The position numbers and the translations under genes were made by a program. Below are positions 24,701 through 39,700 of a stretch of 64,000 bases of DNA, piece by piece. The stretch lies in assembly GCA_007922225.1 (NCBI GenBank), contig ML680086.1, forward strand, positions 6,032,997 through 6,096,996. The letters run 5' to 3'. Each line of letters begins with the position of its first letter. Position 1 is the stretch's first letter. The DNA is from Emydura subglobosa (lineage: Eukaryota; Chordata; Testudines; Chelidae). Under the pieces are notes generated by a model. That model ran no database searches. It was not told the origin of the DNA and saw only the letters and a list, made by a program, of their open reading frames with translations.

Positions 24701-27700
24701 CTTGTTCCTATGCATTAGAAGGCAGGTTAGGTGGGTGAGGTAATATCTTATTGGACCAAATTCTGTTGATGAGAGAGAGAAGCCTTCAAGCTACACAGAA
24801 CTCTTCCTCAGTCTGGGAAAAGACGGAGTGTGTCAAAATTTATTTTCATAAAGCCCTGTCAATATGACAGGGTGGTATTGTAATACAAACAATAAATAAT
24901 ATCCCCATTGTACAGCTGGGGAATGGAGGCAGAGAGATTAAGGTAAAAAATATGCACTAACTTTCGATGCCCAATTTGAGACCTGTGGAACCTGATTTTT
25001 CAGAGTGCTTAGCCTTATGCAGCATTTAATATATTCAAGCACAGCTCCCAGTGACTGCAGTTACAAGTGACCATTGCTTCTGCAAATCAGGCACCAGTGT
25101 CTCAAATTGGGACAGAAAATGAGGATCACACAAAACTGTGCCAGGTTTGGTTTATGTGACTTGCCCAGCACCACAGGAATCTGTGGCAGAGGCAGAGAGA
25201 AAACAATTCCCTAGGACAGCAGGCAACTGCTTTAACCATGAGACTGGCCTTGCTCTTCCCGCAATGCCCAGTCTCATTCACTACACACCTTCTGCGACCC
25301 CAGGACCTCTTGGCGCCAGCTGGCAGGGGGCACAGGGGCACATAAGGCTTACGGGGATCTCTGGGTCTGTTATTTACATACAAGTTTAACAAAAAGTACC
25401 ATGTATGGGTTCTGTTGAAAACCCGGGTCACACTGATCATCTTAATCACTGTAGTGTATACGTGGATAGTATGTACAGAGATGCGTGTCTATGCATATGT
25501 ATTATATAGAAAATTATGTTCTTAAAACCTTGCAGTTAATGGCAGGTCACCCAGAGGTAGCATGCCTTAACACAGGTGTCTCCCACCTCCTGTCTGGTGG
25601 AACCTATCTCCCTCACTGACCATCGTGTATTATGTGTCTTCCAACGCAAGTCTATTTGCACAGTGAGTCAAATGCTAATGAAGAAATTGCTTGGACTTTA
25701 GGAGAAGAAATGAACAGGGGGATGATTGGGAATGATGAAAGACACCCTGGCACGCTTCATCGGGGAAGGCAAACTGCCAGCAGGCTCGGTTTTATGAGAG
25801 GAGGGTCTCAGCCATCTTGGTTGAAAAAGCTGAGAGAAGGACTTTGGATAAGCAGGACCTTATTAGACATGAGGGCATCTTATCGGTCAAGTTTAGGCTC
25901 TAGAGTGTGTTATGATTTTATTGTATGTGTAACATTTGTATCCCAACGTTTGTTTGCTATCCTTTGAATCTGTTCTTTGTTAAATGAACAGATTTGTCTA
26001 CAAAGAAAGCAAGCTTAAATGCTGTTTGCGAAGTGGGAGCTGTGTCCTAAGATGTAACTAGCAAGCTGTGGTGTACTGTTCCTTTGGGAACAGCGGGTCT
26101 GCTCATTCTGCTAGCATCCAGTGCAACGGGCTGGACATCACACAGCAACACTTGGAGTATTTGGGAGTTGAAGTGCACCTATTGCTTACCTGCACGGGGC
26201 AGCCGAGCCTGCGTAGGCTGAGAGGGCTGGGTTTGTGTTGCTGTGGCTGATGGAGTTGGGGAGCTGACCCCCGGCAGGCACAGACAAGACTTCCTCAGGC
26301 TAAGGGCAGGGGGCAGCAAGGTGCCTTCCTGGGGGTAGGAAGCACCACACTTTCCCACTTCTGCAACAAATGAAGCAGGATCCTACAAACAACAGCTTCT
26401 TTCACTACACAATCCTGCCTCATCCCCAGAGCAGGTCCTGCCTGTGCACTGAATGAGGCAGGGGGTTTGTGGGGGAAAAAACAGTATGTGATCACGTACT
26501 GAAAGAGTGTATCAATTCCTATGCACAAGAGGGCCATATAAAGGTTGCACTGACAACCTTAATCCTGGCTGTACCTAATTTTTGAGTACTTGACTTTGCA
26601 ACCTTAATTTTTAAGCTTTTATGGAGATAAATTCTCATCACATGGCATCACACCGACACCCCAATGGTCATCAGCCGGACTGGAGCCCTTAGATCTTCTG
26701 CCCAGAGCTCTGCCATTGAAGCTAACAGAGTAACTGGGAGCAGGAGTTGTTTGTTGACCAGCGCCTGAGGGATGGGACGCTTTGCCAGTGGGTTTCATAG
26801 ATATTTGCTGACAGCAGAGGAACAGAGACTCAGTAATCTTGGGTTCCAACTAGGCACTGGAGGGCAGACCCTGCCCCAAGCATATCCCTTCTTGCCCAGT
26901 CCTCTTCAACCTGCCTCCTTGTCCCAAGCCAGTTCTTACCTAGCCAGTCTTAGTCTCAACTCCTCAGGCTTCTCAGACCTGTTCGCAGTCCCCTTGCTGA
27001 GCCAGCCCTAGCCTCACCCCTCTGGTTTCCTCCACCTCAGCCTCCTATCCCTTGTCCCCAGTCTCGTTAGCCAGCCCCCATTCATCCCATCCAATCTGTC
27101 TCCTGCCACACCCTGACTTCCAGTTGTGCCCCCAAACCCATGTTTCCCCATCCCCACCTTCAAATTCATATTCCCCACATCCCACCTCCTTGTTCCAATC
27201 TTTGTCCATCCAGTCTGGGTCTTTCTCCTCCCCCCGCCACAGCTTCACTTCTGATCAGTCTCCTCCCACAGGCTCAGGGACCCAGACACCAGCCAGCTCT
27301 CTTCTCCCCTCCCCACTTGTCCCAGTCTACGTCCCTCCACTCCCACCTGTCCAGCCAGGTCCTCTCTGCATTCTAGTCAGGCAGCCTCCTCCCAACTGCC
27401 TGGGCTCAGCATGGGGCCAGAGGGCCCAGGAGAGAAAAGGCTCCGTGCGCTCAGTTCAGGTGCCTGGAACTGGCACGGCCTGCAGCAGCCCAGAACTGCA
27501 AATGCAAGGAAAGTCCTGCTGAACCTAGAGCTGGAGCATGGCCAGTGTGGATGGACTCTTCAGGGATTATAGCTGCTAAAACCTAGAGAGTCTCTACTGA
27601 GCATGTGTGAGCAGATATTGCCCCCAAAATCTTAGAGCCACATTTCGGTGCATTTCACAGCAATGACAAAAGGCACATCTGACTCAAAGACCAGCCTGCT

Positions 27701-30700
27701 GCCAACCCTCAAGTCCCTGCTCTAAAGCACAGGAGCACCAAGTTTGAGAGAGGAAAGGTCACTAGTCCTTTTCTAACATGAGAACAAAAAATTCCCCTAG
27801 GCTCATTCTCAGCAACGGCTGAAGTTCCCCAAAACACCTGGCATGGAAAATGTCAGCCCAAACAGTTAAAAGTTTGGCAAAAAAGTTATGAGCCACTGAA
27901 AAAAGGGTCATATCATAGGAAGTGTTGGACAACTTGCTACCAGGCGACCAGGAACACTAATTTACTTCCATTACATATGATGTTTACATTTGCATCTCAT
28001 CTGAGCAAGCGATCCAGACAGTCAGGTTCACATCTATTTATAGACTCCATTTCTAATTCCCTTGCAGGAAGAATGGATCCCTGGGTTAGATACTGCAGAG
28101 GATGTTTGCTTGTTAAGTTTCCCATGGGATTTTTTTTACTTCTGATTCATGAAGATATTACCATTGGATTTTGGGTTTGGTCAAATCTGATGGACACAAA
28201 TGCTACATTTTAGACATGTTTTGAACACTCCTCCCACCCCTCTATTTTCAAGGAATTCAGCTTCAGCATGTGCTTTACCAGAATCATTTACATATGTTTA
28301 AAAAGAATAGGAATGATGCAGAGAAAATGGAGGTTGGGAAGTGAGCTATATTACAAAGGGGATGGGGAGGCTAATGTGAGACTAATGGACACAAGTTGAG
28401 CACAAGGAAAATTAAGGCTTAATTTAATATTAGACTAAATATCAGGAAGACTTTAGGTGACCAAAGTGGTTGAACCTACCCAGCAGTTGAGCCAATAAAG
28501 ACAGGATTTTTTTGTAAGAAAAGCTACTGAGATGGGAATAGTCCCTTCAGTACTGCCCAACCTACCACTGACTATGGCCCCGAAGGTGCACAGGCTGATT
28601 CAGCTGTTATTACAGCTGGGCTACGTATCACCTGAAACAGACACAAAGAGGCAAGGAAGAGTTCCTTTTAGACTCTTAATGGATCAAGACTTATAAGCCA
28701 CCAAAGAGGAGTATCATTTACTTTTAGCGTTATAATGTTAATTGGTATAATCCTAAAACTAGGATATTAACGAAGTAGAGGGAGTTAGACAAGCACCACA
28801 AAAGGTTTCATAAGCAGGAAGGGCTGTGTTAAACTGCTTACGAGAGTTGTATTTGAATCACTTGGCTATCCGGGGAGGAAGCATGACCATGTGGGACAGA
28901 CTGGTGCATTAGCATAAGTAAGGGAAAAGCTGGGCTGAACAGTATGAAGAGCTTCCTGATATTGAGAGCTATGAAAATTGCATAATAGCTCCCTCTCTCC
29001 TCCCAAAGGAAGGTGGTAGACGCTTTCTGCTTGGGACATTTTGAAGTAGACTGGCATAGCTCTAGAACAGTAAACTTTCTAGAGAACAATTCTGCACTAA
29101 GCGCCTAAGAGGTCTTTGCCCTCTCTGATCTGATGAGAGGATAGAACAGACTCAAGCCCTACAGTTGCCTCACACTATTCTGATCATGTGCGCCTTGCAC
29201 TGGCTGGCTAAAACACTACAGAAGCACTGTAGAAAGTTACATTTCTTTACTTCCCTCAAAACTGCTCATTTCTCCATTTGTGCAAGCTGCCCCACTAAGA
29301 GTATTCACGGTTCTCTCCTAAGGCAGTAGAAGATCAAACACATACATTTTCTAAGCAGGTGCTGTCTTTGTCCTTGTTGAGGTAATGCTGTTGCCAGAAT
29401 CGCAGGAGACTATGAAAGTTGTTCAGGATGAACCCTGGGTATTTTTTCGTATATTCCATCTCTTGCAGTGTGTGCAGGTAGAAGGGTAGCTTGTCTTTCC
29501 TTCGGGCCAGCATTAAGATAACTAAGCTTGTGTTCAAACAACTGACATTTTCCTAAAATAAAGGAGACATGGTAAATTAAGTTACAGAAAAATGGAGAGA
29601 GCAAGTATTCCAGGCACCAATTCCATAAAATGAACGTACAGACTTCATTCAAGGTACAAACTATCAAAGAGAAATGCTTTTAACTTCTATTGCTCAGTGA
29701 AGACAAACATTTCCTGAAAAGAAGTCAGACCCCAAAACCCATTAATACATAAATGAATGATCACAGTGATAATATTTTAATGTCAGCTCTTTACCTGTGT
29801 GAGTGTCTGTACATGAATAATATTAATGAGGCGGAAAAGGAAGGACATTCTCATGGACATCTGAGACATGTATGATAACAGGCGGCACTCGGACAAGACT
29901 TCTGCAACTATAGGGAAGACAACCAGATTATTAGGTTTGCAGAGTTTAGATGCAGGAGAATGAAACTGACATTCTTAAACTGGATGTAAGGGCAAGTCAA
30001 TAGTTCTTGAACCCAATGCAAGACTAAGGTGTCTGTTCAGAGCTGCAGACAGGTTGTGCTTCACTCTGAAAGGAGACAAGGGAGTCTTCTGGTTTAAAAA
30101 TGATGGCTGTCCTGAGGACAGATTGTCTTCAGCCCCCGAGTTCTCTTACTGCTGTGTGGTCTGCGTCTGAAGGCCATCCCAGCTGGCAACATGGGCAGCA
30201 CAGCAGTAAGAACTGGTGCTCACACATAGTATGCACATGGGCTAAGTCATGCATCTGAGATACAATCTTTCTAAGGATTTTAAAGCCTGATCGCAATCTC
30301 GCAAAGAACTGCCAAGTCTTTCTTTACCTTTAATATCAGACTGGTTCTCAAATCGGTCCAGAGACAATGTAATGCAGCGAACCAACATGTTTGAGTCAAC
30401 CAGTGAACTGTTGATCTGATTCAAAAAGATCTGAAACTAAAGACAGACGTTTTAGTGCTATGTTTGCAGAAGTGATACATTCTATACAGGTAGGCACTTG
30501 GGGAGCAGAGTTTCATACACTTTGAGAATGTTGTATGTGGTTAACAAGCTGTATATTATCCATACACTAACAGTAATGAGGATTAGCTGCCCACTGCAGG
30601 TAGGTCTGCAGACAAGGCCTTGTGAAGAGTACAATTATGTGATCACACAAATGGCCTTTGAAAGAGTCACTGCATAACTGTGCTCCAGAATTTGAGCTTT

Positions 30701-33700
30701 TGTTTTAAAGAACTAAGTCTCTAACCACTGTGCAGTGATGCCATTTCACATTCTGAACATGTGTTGTCTGTCCAAGTCTGTAGATTACCTAAAACAGCAC
30801 CCCAAAGAAGTACAAATGCCCTGTTGGTTTCAGAGGTAACTATGAAGTCTAGTTGCAATGTTTTAAATGCCAGGATTCAACCATTTCACACCCAGACCTG
30901 AAGAAGAGCTCTGTGTAAGATCAAAAGCTTGTCTCTCACTAACTGAAGTTGGCCCAATACAAGGTGGGTGAGGTAATATCTTTTATCTCTAATATCCTGG
31001 GATCAACACTACTACAACACCACTGCATATTTCCTACCAGTCATTTTAGCAGGAACAGCCAGCAAGTGCGCTTCTCTATTGCTGCAATAGCAGATGTTCA
31101 GTTAGTTGCTGTCAAATGTTCCTCAAAACCAGCAACAAGGAATTTGAGCCCCCACCCCCCAAATTATAAATTGCTTCTGCTCCTCCCCGGAAAAAGATAA
31201 GGGGCAAATTAACCCAGGTACATCACAGCATTGCACCTGATATTTGGCACACAGGAAGATGGTTTGTTTTTTCTCATGAGATTTACCTTCTCATCTGTGT
31301 TGATATATTTGTTGAACCTCTTGAAAGCATCAATGTTGAATTTCATCAGTTCTCCCAGCAGGTCAAAGTAACTCTGAAGCACATCCCGTGATTTGCACTC
31401 ACTGTCAACAATGCAGTAGAGAATATGCTGGCAAGAGACAAAAGTGGGTTACTACTTCATTTTAGTCTAAGTCACCAGTAACTGATTCAAATGCTTGTGA
31501 TCCAATTACTGCTTCAAAAAGTTTATCCACAGTTCATTCTTATGTTTAGGGTAGGTCTACACTGACAGCAGTAAAGTCACCGCTGCCAGATCGATCGTTC
31601 TGGATCGATTGAGCGGTCAGTGGAGACCTGCTCAATCGATCAGGAAGTTGACCTTGTGAAACCACCTCCTCACGTGGTGCAGTGCAGCGAAGACACCTCA
31701 TAGAACCAAAGTACAGCAGTCAATGGGAGTTACGCAAGCTACTCCGCATAGCTTGCGTAATTCCCGTTGACTGCCGCCGAATTTCCAGGTAAGTGTAGAC
31801 CAGGCCTTAGAATAGGTAGATCAGCTGATTTTTTTCTATAGCATCGACCAATGGAGTAACTAAGATTTGAATCAAAGATAGATATAAATCACTTAGAATC
31901 TGGATCCTGTAACTAGCTGTACCAGTTCCTGGGTTTAGCTTTAACCAAACCTAACAACTATGATCATATACAAGATCTCAGGTTCCTATAATCACGGATT
32001 TACCAAACGTGATCACCCCTTTGAAAGTTTATCTTGTTGTTGAATCCAACAATGCTTTGAGTGGTTGAACCCTTTGAGAGGTTGAACTACACCTCTCAAA
32101 AGTGTTGTATGAGGTATAAAATCTGCCTATTGCTGCAGTGAATTCTAGCACTCATTTTTTAAGCTTCCTGAATTTTCTTAAAAATTAAACTCCCAATTAC
32201 CGTGGAGATACATGCTAAGTTTGTTACCATGTATTTGTGCTACAGCAGATATCTAGGTTATTACCTCCAAGAGTCCTCTCTTTAGCAGGAACATCTGGTC
32301 TGCATAGGATGTGGCACCTCGTAGAAAACTCTCAACTGCCCTTGCTTGCCAAAACCTGAGACAAATATAAATGAAGGTTCACTAATTCAACATGGCTATA
32401 AGGGAAAAGTTACTTTGCCACATACATCTCAGACTAAACTAAGTTTTCCTGCTCATTTAGTTCTAACATGGAAATGAAGAGGGGTAAACCAATTCCACAG
32501 AATAATCACTCTAGTCCACTTTCACTATCTTAGAATGATTTCTGATTTGGTTTCTTTATCTTCTCACAATGGATAATAAAATACTTCAGCAGTCATGAAC
32601 TCTGAAGACTGACAAGTCTTTTCATTCCACCAAGAAACCACAGACATCAGTATAAACGGAACCCACCTGAAAGAAGACTCAGCTGGTTCCTTCTTCATGA
32701 CCTGTAGTAGCCTGGTTAACAGACCTCTTTTTCCATCGCAGACCAGACTTCTAAAGCATGTGGAAAAAAGGGATTACAAATCTGAGAGTAAGGTAAGAGC
32801 TGGCAAAAGCAGGTCACTACAGAGCGCACTTCTGGAGATAAAGCTAGATTCTAGTCACAAAGCTTAATAAGAAGAGTCCAGTATTACCAAGCATTTCACA
32901 TTGCCCACAAGAACTGGTGACAAGAGCTCCCACATAGCTCTGATGCTGCAGTCTGCAATAGCTGCAGCACAAATGGTTTCCAAGGAAGTTTCAAACAAAG
33001 AATTTGGTTTCAAACATTACAAATTGCAAAAGAAATGAGAGAGAAAGGTGCAGCAGGTATGACAGTTCTGAGTGAGAATGGAGGGGGCTGGGTCTTGTAG
33101 CTCACACTACACATTTGTAGAAGGGAGAGTTTGGTTCAGCAAACACAACAACATTTTTGTATGGGAATTCAGAGGCCCAAATGAGTTAATAGTCTCCACA
33201 GGAAAAACTCATACAGCTAAAGCACATTACCATTAACAGCATCTTGACAAACAGGAGATGTATTTAAGCAAGAGTCATATGCAGACATGTTCCCATAAAA
33301 ATTGCATTTATTCAGAAAGGCCGCGGCACCTGAAAACATGAAGCCTGGGCCACAAACAGAATGGTTCTGTCTATGTGCTTAGGCCATGAGCCACCCTGCA
33401 GATGTAAGGCAAGATGGTTTAGGGTGAGAATTCTCTTTTCTACTGTTCAAAAAATTAGGCAGCATGCCCACTAAGCGGGTCCATGCTGTTACTGCGTATG
33501 TACTGGTCTGCTGAGGTGCCGGATGCAGCCTGGAGCCTGCAGAGCAAAGTGGCTGCAGGATAGTTGGCTCCCCTTACTAGTGCTATCAGAAAATAGGGAA
33601 AGGTTGCTCTGGAGCTTACACAGGATGGAAGAGGTTACCCGTGGCCTCACCCCTCTTCCTTCTAGCACACACATGCAATACAAGGCCGCATTTCCCTCTG

Positions 33701-36700
33701 AATGGTTGCAGAGGTTTGTTCCCTTTCAAAGCAGGGCCAGAACAGTAGCAGAACTCAGAAGGAGAGGATTTGGTCAACACTGGTGGTGGTTTCTCATCAA
33801 CAAGGCAGATAACAAGGAAGTGAGCAATCTTTAAGAAATGGGAAATCCTGCTGTGTGCCAGAGATTCCTTTTCAGCTCCCTGGTCTGAAACATTACCTGT
33901 AGGGTTTAGTGACCCAAATATTTTTGTTGGCTGTGTTTTCCGAGCCCAGCAGAGGGAGTGAACTGGACTCTTGTCTTGCACATGAACAGAATTGTTTACC
34001 AAGGGTTTGTCTTCAGAAGTCAGACTGATGTAACTAAATCAGTATCATATAACACCTTTATGGGGCCACTCAAATCAGTTCACATGTTGCATCAATTTAG
34101 TTTAATTTGGTTATTAGCTGCTCTTAAATCAAATCCCTTTTACAGTTACTCATATCTATTTCACTAAACTGATTTAGAAACCAGTTTAGTTAAATTGGTG
34201 TAATGTCTGTGTAGACCAGGCCTAAATCTCAACTGCAAAAATATTACTGGTGATTATTCATGTGCTAGAAACTTTCCAGCTTGCTTTACAACACCCAGTT
34301 TGTGAGGCTGGCAATTAGAAAAGCCATGACTACTGGTTCATTGAGCATATAACATGGAGATCATGGACACAAACGTGGAACTCCACAATGCCATATCTCA
34401 GCCTCTTTTTAGAGTGTAGGTGCATTTTAAGGTGCTAATAGCCAAGAATGCCAGCCATTCATTACTATGAAAATAGTGATAGCTATTTCTTCCTTTGAAG
34501 AATCTGGCTCTCCACTTGGCAATGCAATGGCTTTACAGAACAACACTTTATTCATAGTTTTTCAACCTGTGGTACGCGTACCCCTGGGGGTACATGAGAC
34601 ACAGGCAGGGGATACATGGCAAAAAACCCAGTGAAGGCCGCTGGGCGGCAGTCACTCAAGTCCCACCTGGTCCCAGCTCCCAGGTGTGAGCCCGGCAGCA
34701 GCCTCCTGCGTCTTGCAAGCTGGGCTCGCAGCTGGGTGGCTGCCACCCATGCCCCGGCTCTGAGCTGAGAGACAGCCTCCCGCACCCTGGCTTGAAGATG
34801 GGCAGCAGTTGCCTGCCCACATCCTCGGGTCTCAGCCTGCGCGGAAGCCTCCTCCGCCCCAGCTCAGATTGGTTGGCAGTTGCTCACCTCTCGGGCTGAC
34901 AGCCAGGTGGCAGCCACCAGCAACTTGCCCAGGTGGCAGCTCTCCTCCCCGGCTCTAAGCCCGGTGTCCAGAAAGCCAGGTGGAGAACCCAGCAGCTTGC
35001 CCAGTCCTGGAGCTGGGCTCTACCCACAAGTTTACTTGTCAATTTCACAGCTGTAGCTGAGCAGTGAATGACAACTATGACAGCCCCAGATTTTACTAGC
35101 ACAAAAATCTTGAGGGGCCCACAAAGTGTGATTTGCCCCAGGCCCACACCCCCCTAGGGAAGGCCACGGGGAGCACTGCTATCCACTCGGGTGGGTTGCT
35201 AGTGCCTGCTCATAGCTCACAAGTTCCCGCCTGTGTGAGGAGAACACCACATGACCCTGCTGTCAGGCCATAGTGATTGGCTGGCATTGACCTTTGCTCC
35301 TATATAGAGGAAGGGGAGGAGGAAGGAGGGAAGAAACAGCAGGGGATTTTGTGATCTGCCACAGCCACACAGCACGGCAGAACTCAGAACTCTCCTGCTT
35401 TACGAGAAATACAGTCGTCCAGTGGTAAAGGGGGAAAAGATTGTATTTCTCAGAGTGGAAAACTGAATGTTGGGGTACTTATTAAAATTTTCAGAAGTTA
35501 GGGGGTACTTGCTACTTAAAAGGTTGAGAAACACTGCTCTATTTGATACTGATGTGGCAATTTCACCTAGCTTCTTTCACATGTGATATGAAAATACATC
35601 TCTTGCATTACCATAGTTTCCAAGTGGTTGTGCTAGTGCAACTTATTGCTGAAGTTAAGGAAATGAGGCTTCATGAAGGATTTCAAAGAAGTCGGTAAGA
35701 TAAAACTTCTAGCGCAGGCACTTACTAAACTTTCACAGTTTAAGAAAACTTGAAATAGCAGGCTATAAAATCTACAGTTTCCTCCTTACCTGTCTGTGTT
35801 GACAACTGCATCTACTTCAGGGATATTGGCTTTGAGGGAGATTGCACTCAGTTCATTAAGTTCTTGACTGTTTAACAGAAGATATTTATTCCTGGGGGAG
35901 AGGAAATCATTTTGAGAGGAAAAAGAGAAATAATGAGGCTGAGCACATCCATTTGTCTCCTTAATTAATGATTTACATAATGTTGCCGATGCAGTATGTA
36001 GAAATAGCGATTGGTAACTCCAAGGCAAACAAAACAGTATGGCTAAGTTATTTGTGAAACTGGAAAGATACGAACAGACATTTATTTATGCAACCCGCTA
36101 ATAGGCTGTAGCTCTCTAAGAGTACATGCTATCACATTGCTAGTCCGCCCTGAAATTCAGTCCCAGCCTCTGATCATTAAAAAAGCAGTGCCATGCTTCT
36201 TACACTTGTCTTTTTTATTACACTTGTCTTACACTCAAAATCAAGTTAGAGAACAAAGATACAATATAACATGGACATCCCTTCAGCTCTTCTGAAATAG
36301 GGGTATTTCGCTCACAATAATAGCTTCCAGCAGATTAAATTGCAAAGGCATTAACTTTCAAAAATACAAATGGCAGCTTAATAGATTTCAGCAATAGCAT
36401 AGACTTCCACAGCTTTATACAATTTCTCAGAGTCTCTATGCTGCCTATCAATAGTTGCCCAATAATATGATTAACTAATAACATTAAATTGTATAAAGCA
36501 CTCAACTTTTGCAGTAGTTGCTTACAATTTATTTGACTACGTTACTACCCTATGCCTGGAAAGGCACAAAAAACTTCAGGAAACAAATTAGAAAACAGGG
36601 ATGGATATAGGTATGTAAAGGATTCACCCAATAAAATGCTTAGCCAATGAACTGTATAAAAGAGGAAGTGTTATTCCAATGTCATTCAAATAAACCTAAA

Positions 36701-39700
36701 TTCCCATTTGCCATTTTCGAGAGAGCAAAAATAAATGTATACACTCTATTTTACAATATTCATTGTGAAAGAAAACATGCTTTTGATTGAACAGAAATGA
36801 GTTACAAGAACTAATCTTTTAAATTCCATTTCTACTGGAAATCATAACTTCAGACTGGTTTAGTTGCAAGTGGCCAACAAGTTTAATTACTTTTTTTTAA
36901 CTATAGACACAGCCTCCTGGCCCTCATCATCATGATTATCTAGCTATTTTCTAGGCCACACCCTATTGTGGCCACCTGCTAGTCAAGGTGACTTCAAAGA
37001 CTACACAGGCTTTCCTTTCATTGGCTATAATAATGATTGAGACTCCTCTAAATGTGTTTGTTTAGCATCTGCCAGCACTTCTCTCCTATTTTGAGTTGCT
37101 AGGCCTAGACCAGGAAAAAATATAAATTCCTCAGATGCCTTATTGCTTTTCACACCTTATCCTGCTGATTAGTACCAGCTGGAGTCACCACATGGTACCT
37201 CTATTTCCTTCCAGGTAAACTTCTGCAATGGAATTCTAACATCTCACTTTAAAAAAAAGGAATTCTCTGATTCATTAGCCAGTAACTCAAGGATTTAGCT
37301 TGATCATAAATGTAGTGAATCCTCGCTCTCCCTGCACCAGCTGAGTTGAAGTCTCTTGCTTTCATCTGGTTTTCAGTTAAACTCAAGTTTTTTCATCAGT
37401 CATTTTATATGCCTTAACACAGAGAATTGACTTTATTGTTACTTAATTTTAAGAATCCATTTTCTTAAGCATTTCTCTTTTAGATCCCACACTTTCCACT
37501 CAGTTTCAGTGGACTCCAATTTTCATGATCTAAAGATGTTCTACTTCTAGGTTAACTTCATTATTTTTGTTTCAGCCATGTCTGAGGTTTTTAGAGTGTT
37601 CATTTTAATATGGACAGCATCTGAGGAGACTTACTATACCATCTGGGAGATGTTGCTGGGCTAAGAATGGCTGCTGAGGGGAGGGTTTGATGGGCTGAGA
37701 AATAGTTCTAGGTCCCAGCTCTGAGACTGAGATCACTCAGTTTTGGCCTACCCATAGCAGAACAAGGTAAATGTGACACATTAATAGAATCAGAATTGGT
37801 GTAAGAGAATTATTTACTATCTAGACCAGAAGCTTCTGAAAGTGCCAGAGAACAGCATCTGGGTTCCCTCCACCTACCCTGTGACCTTTCGAGATGAGAT
37901 TATGTTCCCTCATTCTGAACAATGTGGGCATGCTCTTAGGATAAATTTGGTATTTTCTATCCTTGCATTTTTCTTCCCGAAACATTACAAACAATTCAGA
38001 ATCCAGGCCTATAGGTGTAATTTAGATTGTTTCTTGAAATGGGAATTACCTGTACTGCCTCTGTCTAGACTTGAAGATTTTATTTATCCTTGTCAGAAAG
38101 CACTTCTACACCAAGCGGCACTTCCTTTCCCAGTCCCTATTTTCAGGAGATTATAAAGTTGCCTGCAGAAAATTACCTTTCAAGTTGACATTTTTCATGC
38201 AGTGGAAATGTTTTTTGGAAAAGTCTAAGAACCTAATTATCAAATAAATGCAAGTATAACAGAACACTTCTTAAAGAAAGTTAGCTTTCTCCATGCAGTG
38301 TATTTTGGCCTTTCCTGCACATTCTAATGATCTATATTTGTTGGCTGTGGTAATTTCATGTAGCGATGCAGTTTGTCCCATAATTACATAGGTTGCAGCC
38401 TTAAGCATATAATCTAAAGCCTTATAATTTTTTACACATTGCAGCTAAAGCTTACACAGCAAATGACATTTGGTAGGTCTGATACAATCCAGAGAAAGGC
38501 CCCCAAATTTTTGACATCCATTAAGCAAGTACTAGTACACTGAGGCCACTTTTATTCCACCTTCGGAAGGAAAAACTGCATACACAGCAGGATGGGACAT
38601 GATGAATAGTTTATCAATTTAAGCTAGAGGAAGAAATGTAGGATGACTAAACACAATTCCCCAAGCCTGAGTTTTACCAGGACTAAAAGCCTTGCTTGGG
38701 AAGAGTTCCATGGGATCCTTAATGATCACAAGTTGCCTGGACCTTGATTTCTCTGTGTGAAAAGATCTCCAGCAGAACGCTTGTGCCACACTACGGCACT
38801 GGCTCAGAACTAACTCTGAGGGAAGAGAGCCATCTACTGACTCATGAAAGCTACTTTCACACTATTTCTCATTTACCAAAAAAAAGTCTCTTTATATCAG
38901 TAGTAGTGAGATATTTAAATACAATAGTTCAGGGCAGGGCACCTAAGTACAGCTAAGGGTGCTCAATAATTTAGTTAAAAGGGAACAAGTGATGCCACTG
39001 AAAATACAATTTACTGTAAGGTTTTTTTTTCCATACTTACTCATGATGATCACTAAAACTTTGAAGAAGCCTCAAAAACTGTATCTTTAAAGTAATGTCC
39101 TACAAAAAAAAGGGGGGGGGGTGAATAAACCACTTTAAAATTATATATATTGTGGCACCATCACTAACGATGAGCAGAAAAGAAATGGGTACCTCAGAAT
39201 AAGCTGGAGCTGAAAAAGCATTCATAACATCATGATAGTGACAAGCAATTAGAGTAAATAAGAAAGAGTCACACTTCATCATGAATTCCCCAAAACAGAA
39301 TAGAATGGAAAGGATGAAGGGATATGTGCAAGTGTCAGCACCCACATGCAATTTATTAAAAAAGAAAAAAAGAAGCTAATTTACCCCCAAGTTACCAGGT
39401 ACAAAGCAATGCCTCGTCTCTGGTGGCAAAGTTCTCCATCAATGGGCTACAACAGCGCCAAGGAAAAAACCTGTACTACGACTGCAGCATCTTAATTACC
39501 ATGCAAAGTGTAAAATACGGGTACTCACTGGACTACAGTCACAATTTTGATTATGCCCATGCAGAACGAGGGCTGATGCTGAATGCTTCCTCCAGATCAG
39601 CTTGTCAAACAGGTTATTAAGGCCAGGAATCAATTTGAATTCTGCTATCATTTTGTGAACCTGGACAAGAAAAGAAAAACGTTAAACTTGTCTGGTTGAC

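Larger units (their letters stand above)
21761..29345 (-). other. TRPC4AP last intron (7.6 kb)
   Basis: Contains the repeats listed between 24.6 and 25.3 kb, a pyrimidine-rich block at 26.87-27.42 kb and an old CR1 remnant near 28.3 kb. I recognise nothing in 21780-24600 or 25300-26800. Confidence 0.7.
32751..35789 (-). other. TRPC4AP intron between exons 12 and 13
   Basis: Holds a degraded MITE at 34.0-34.2 kb and a hAT element at 34.55-35.54 kb. Nothing is recognised in 32751-34000. Confidence 0.7.
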
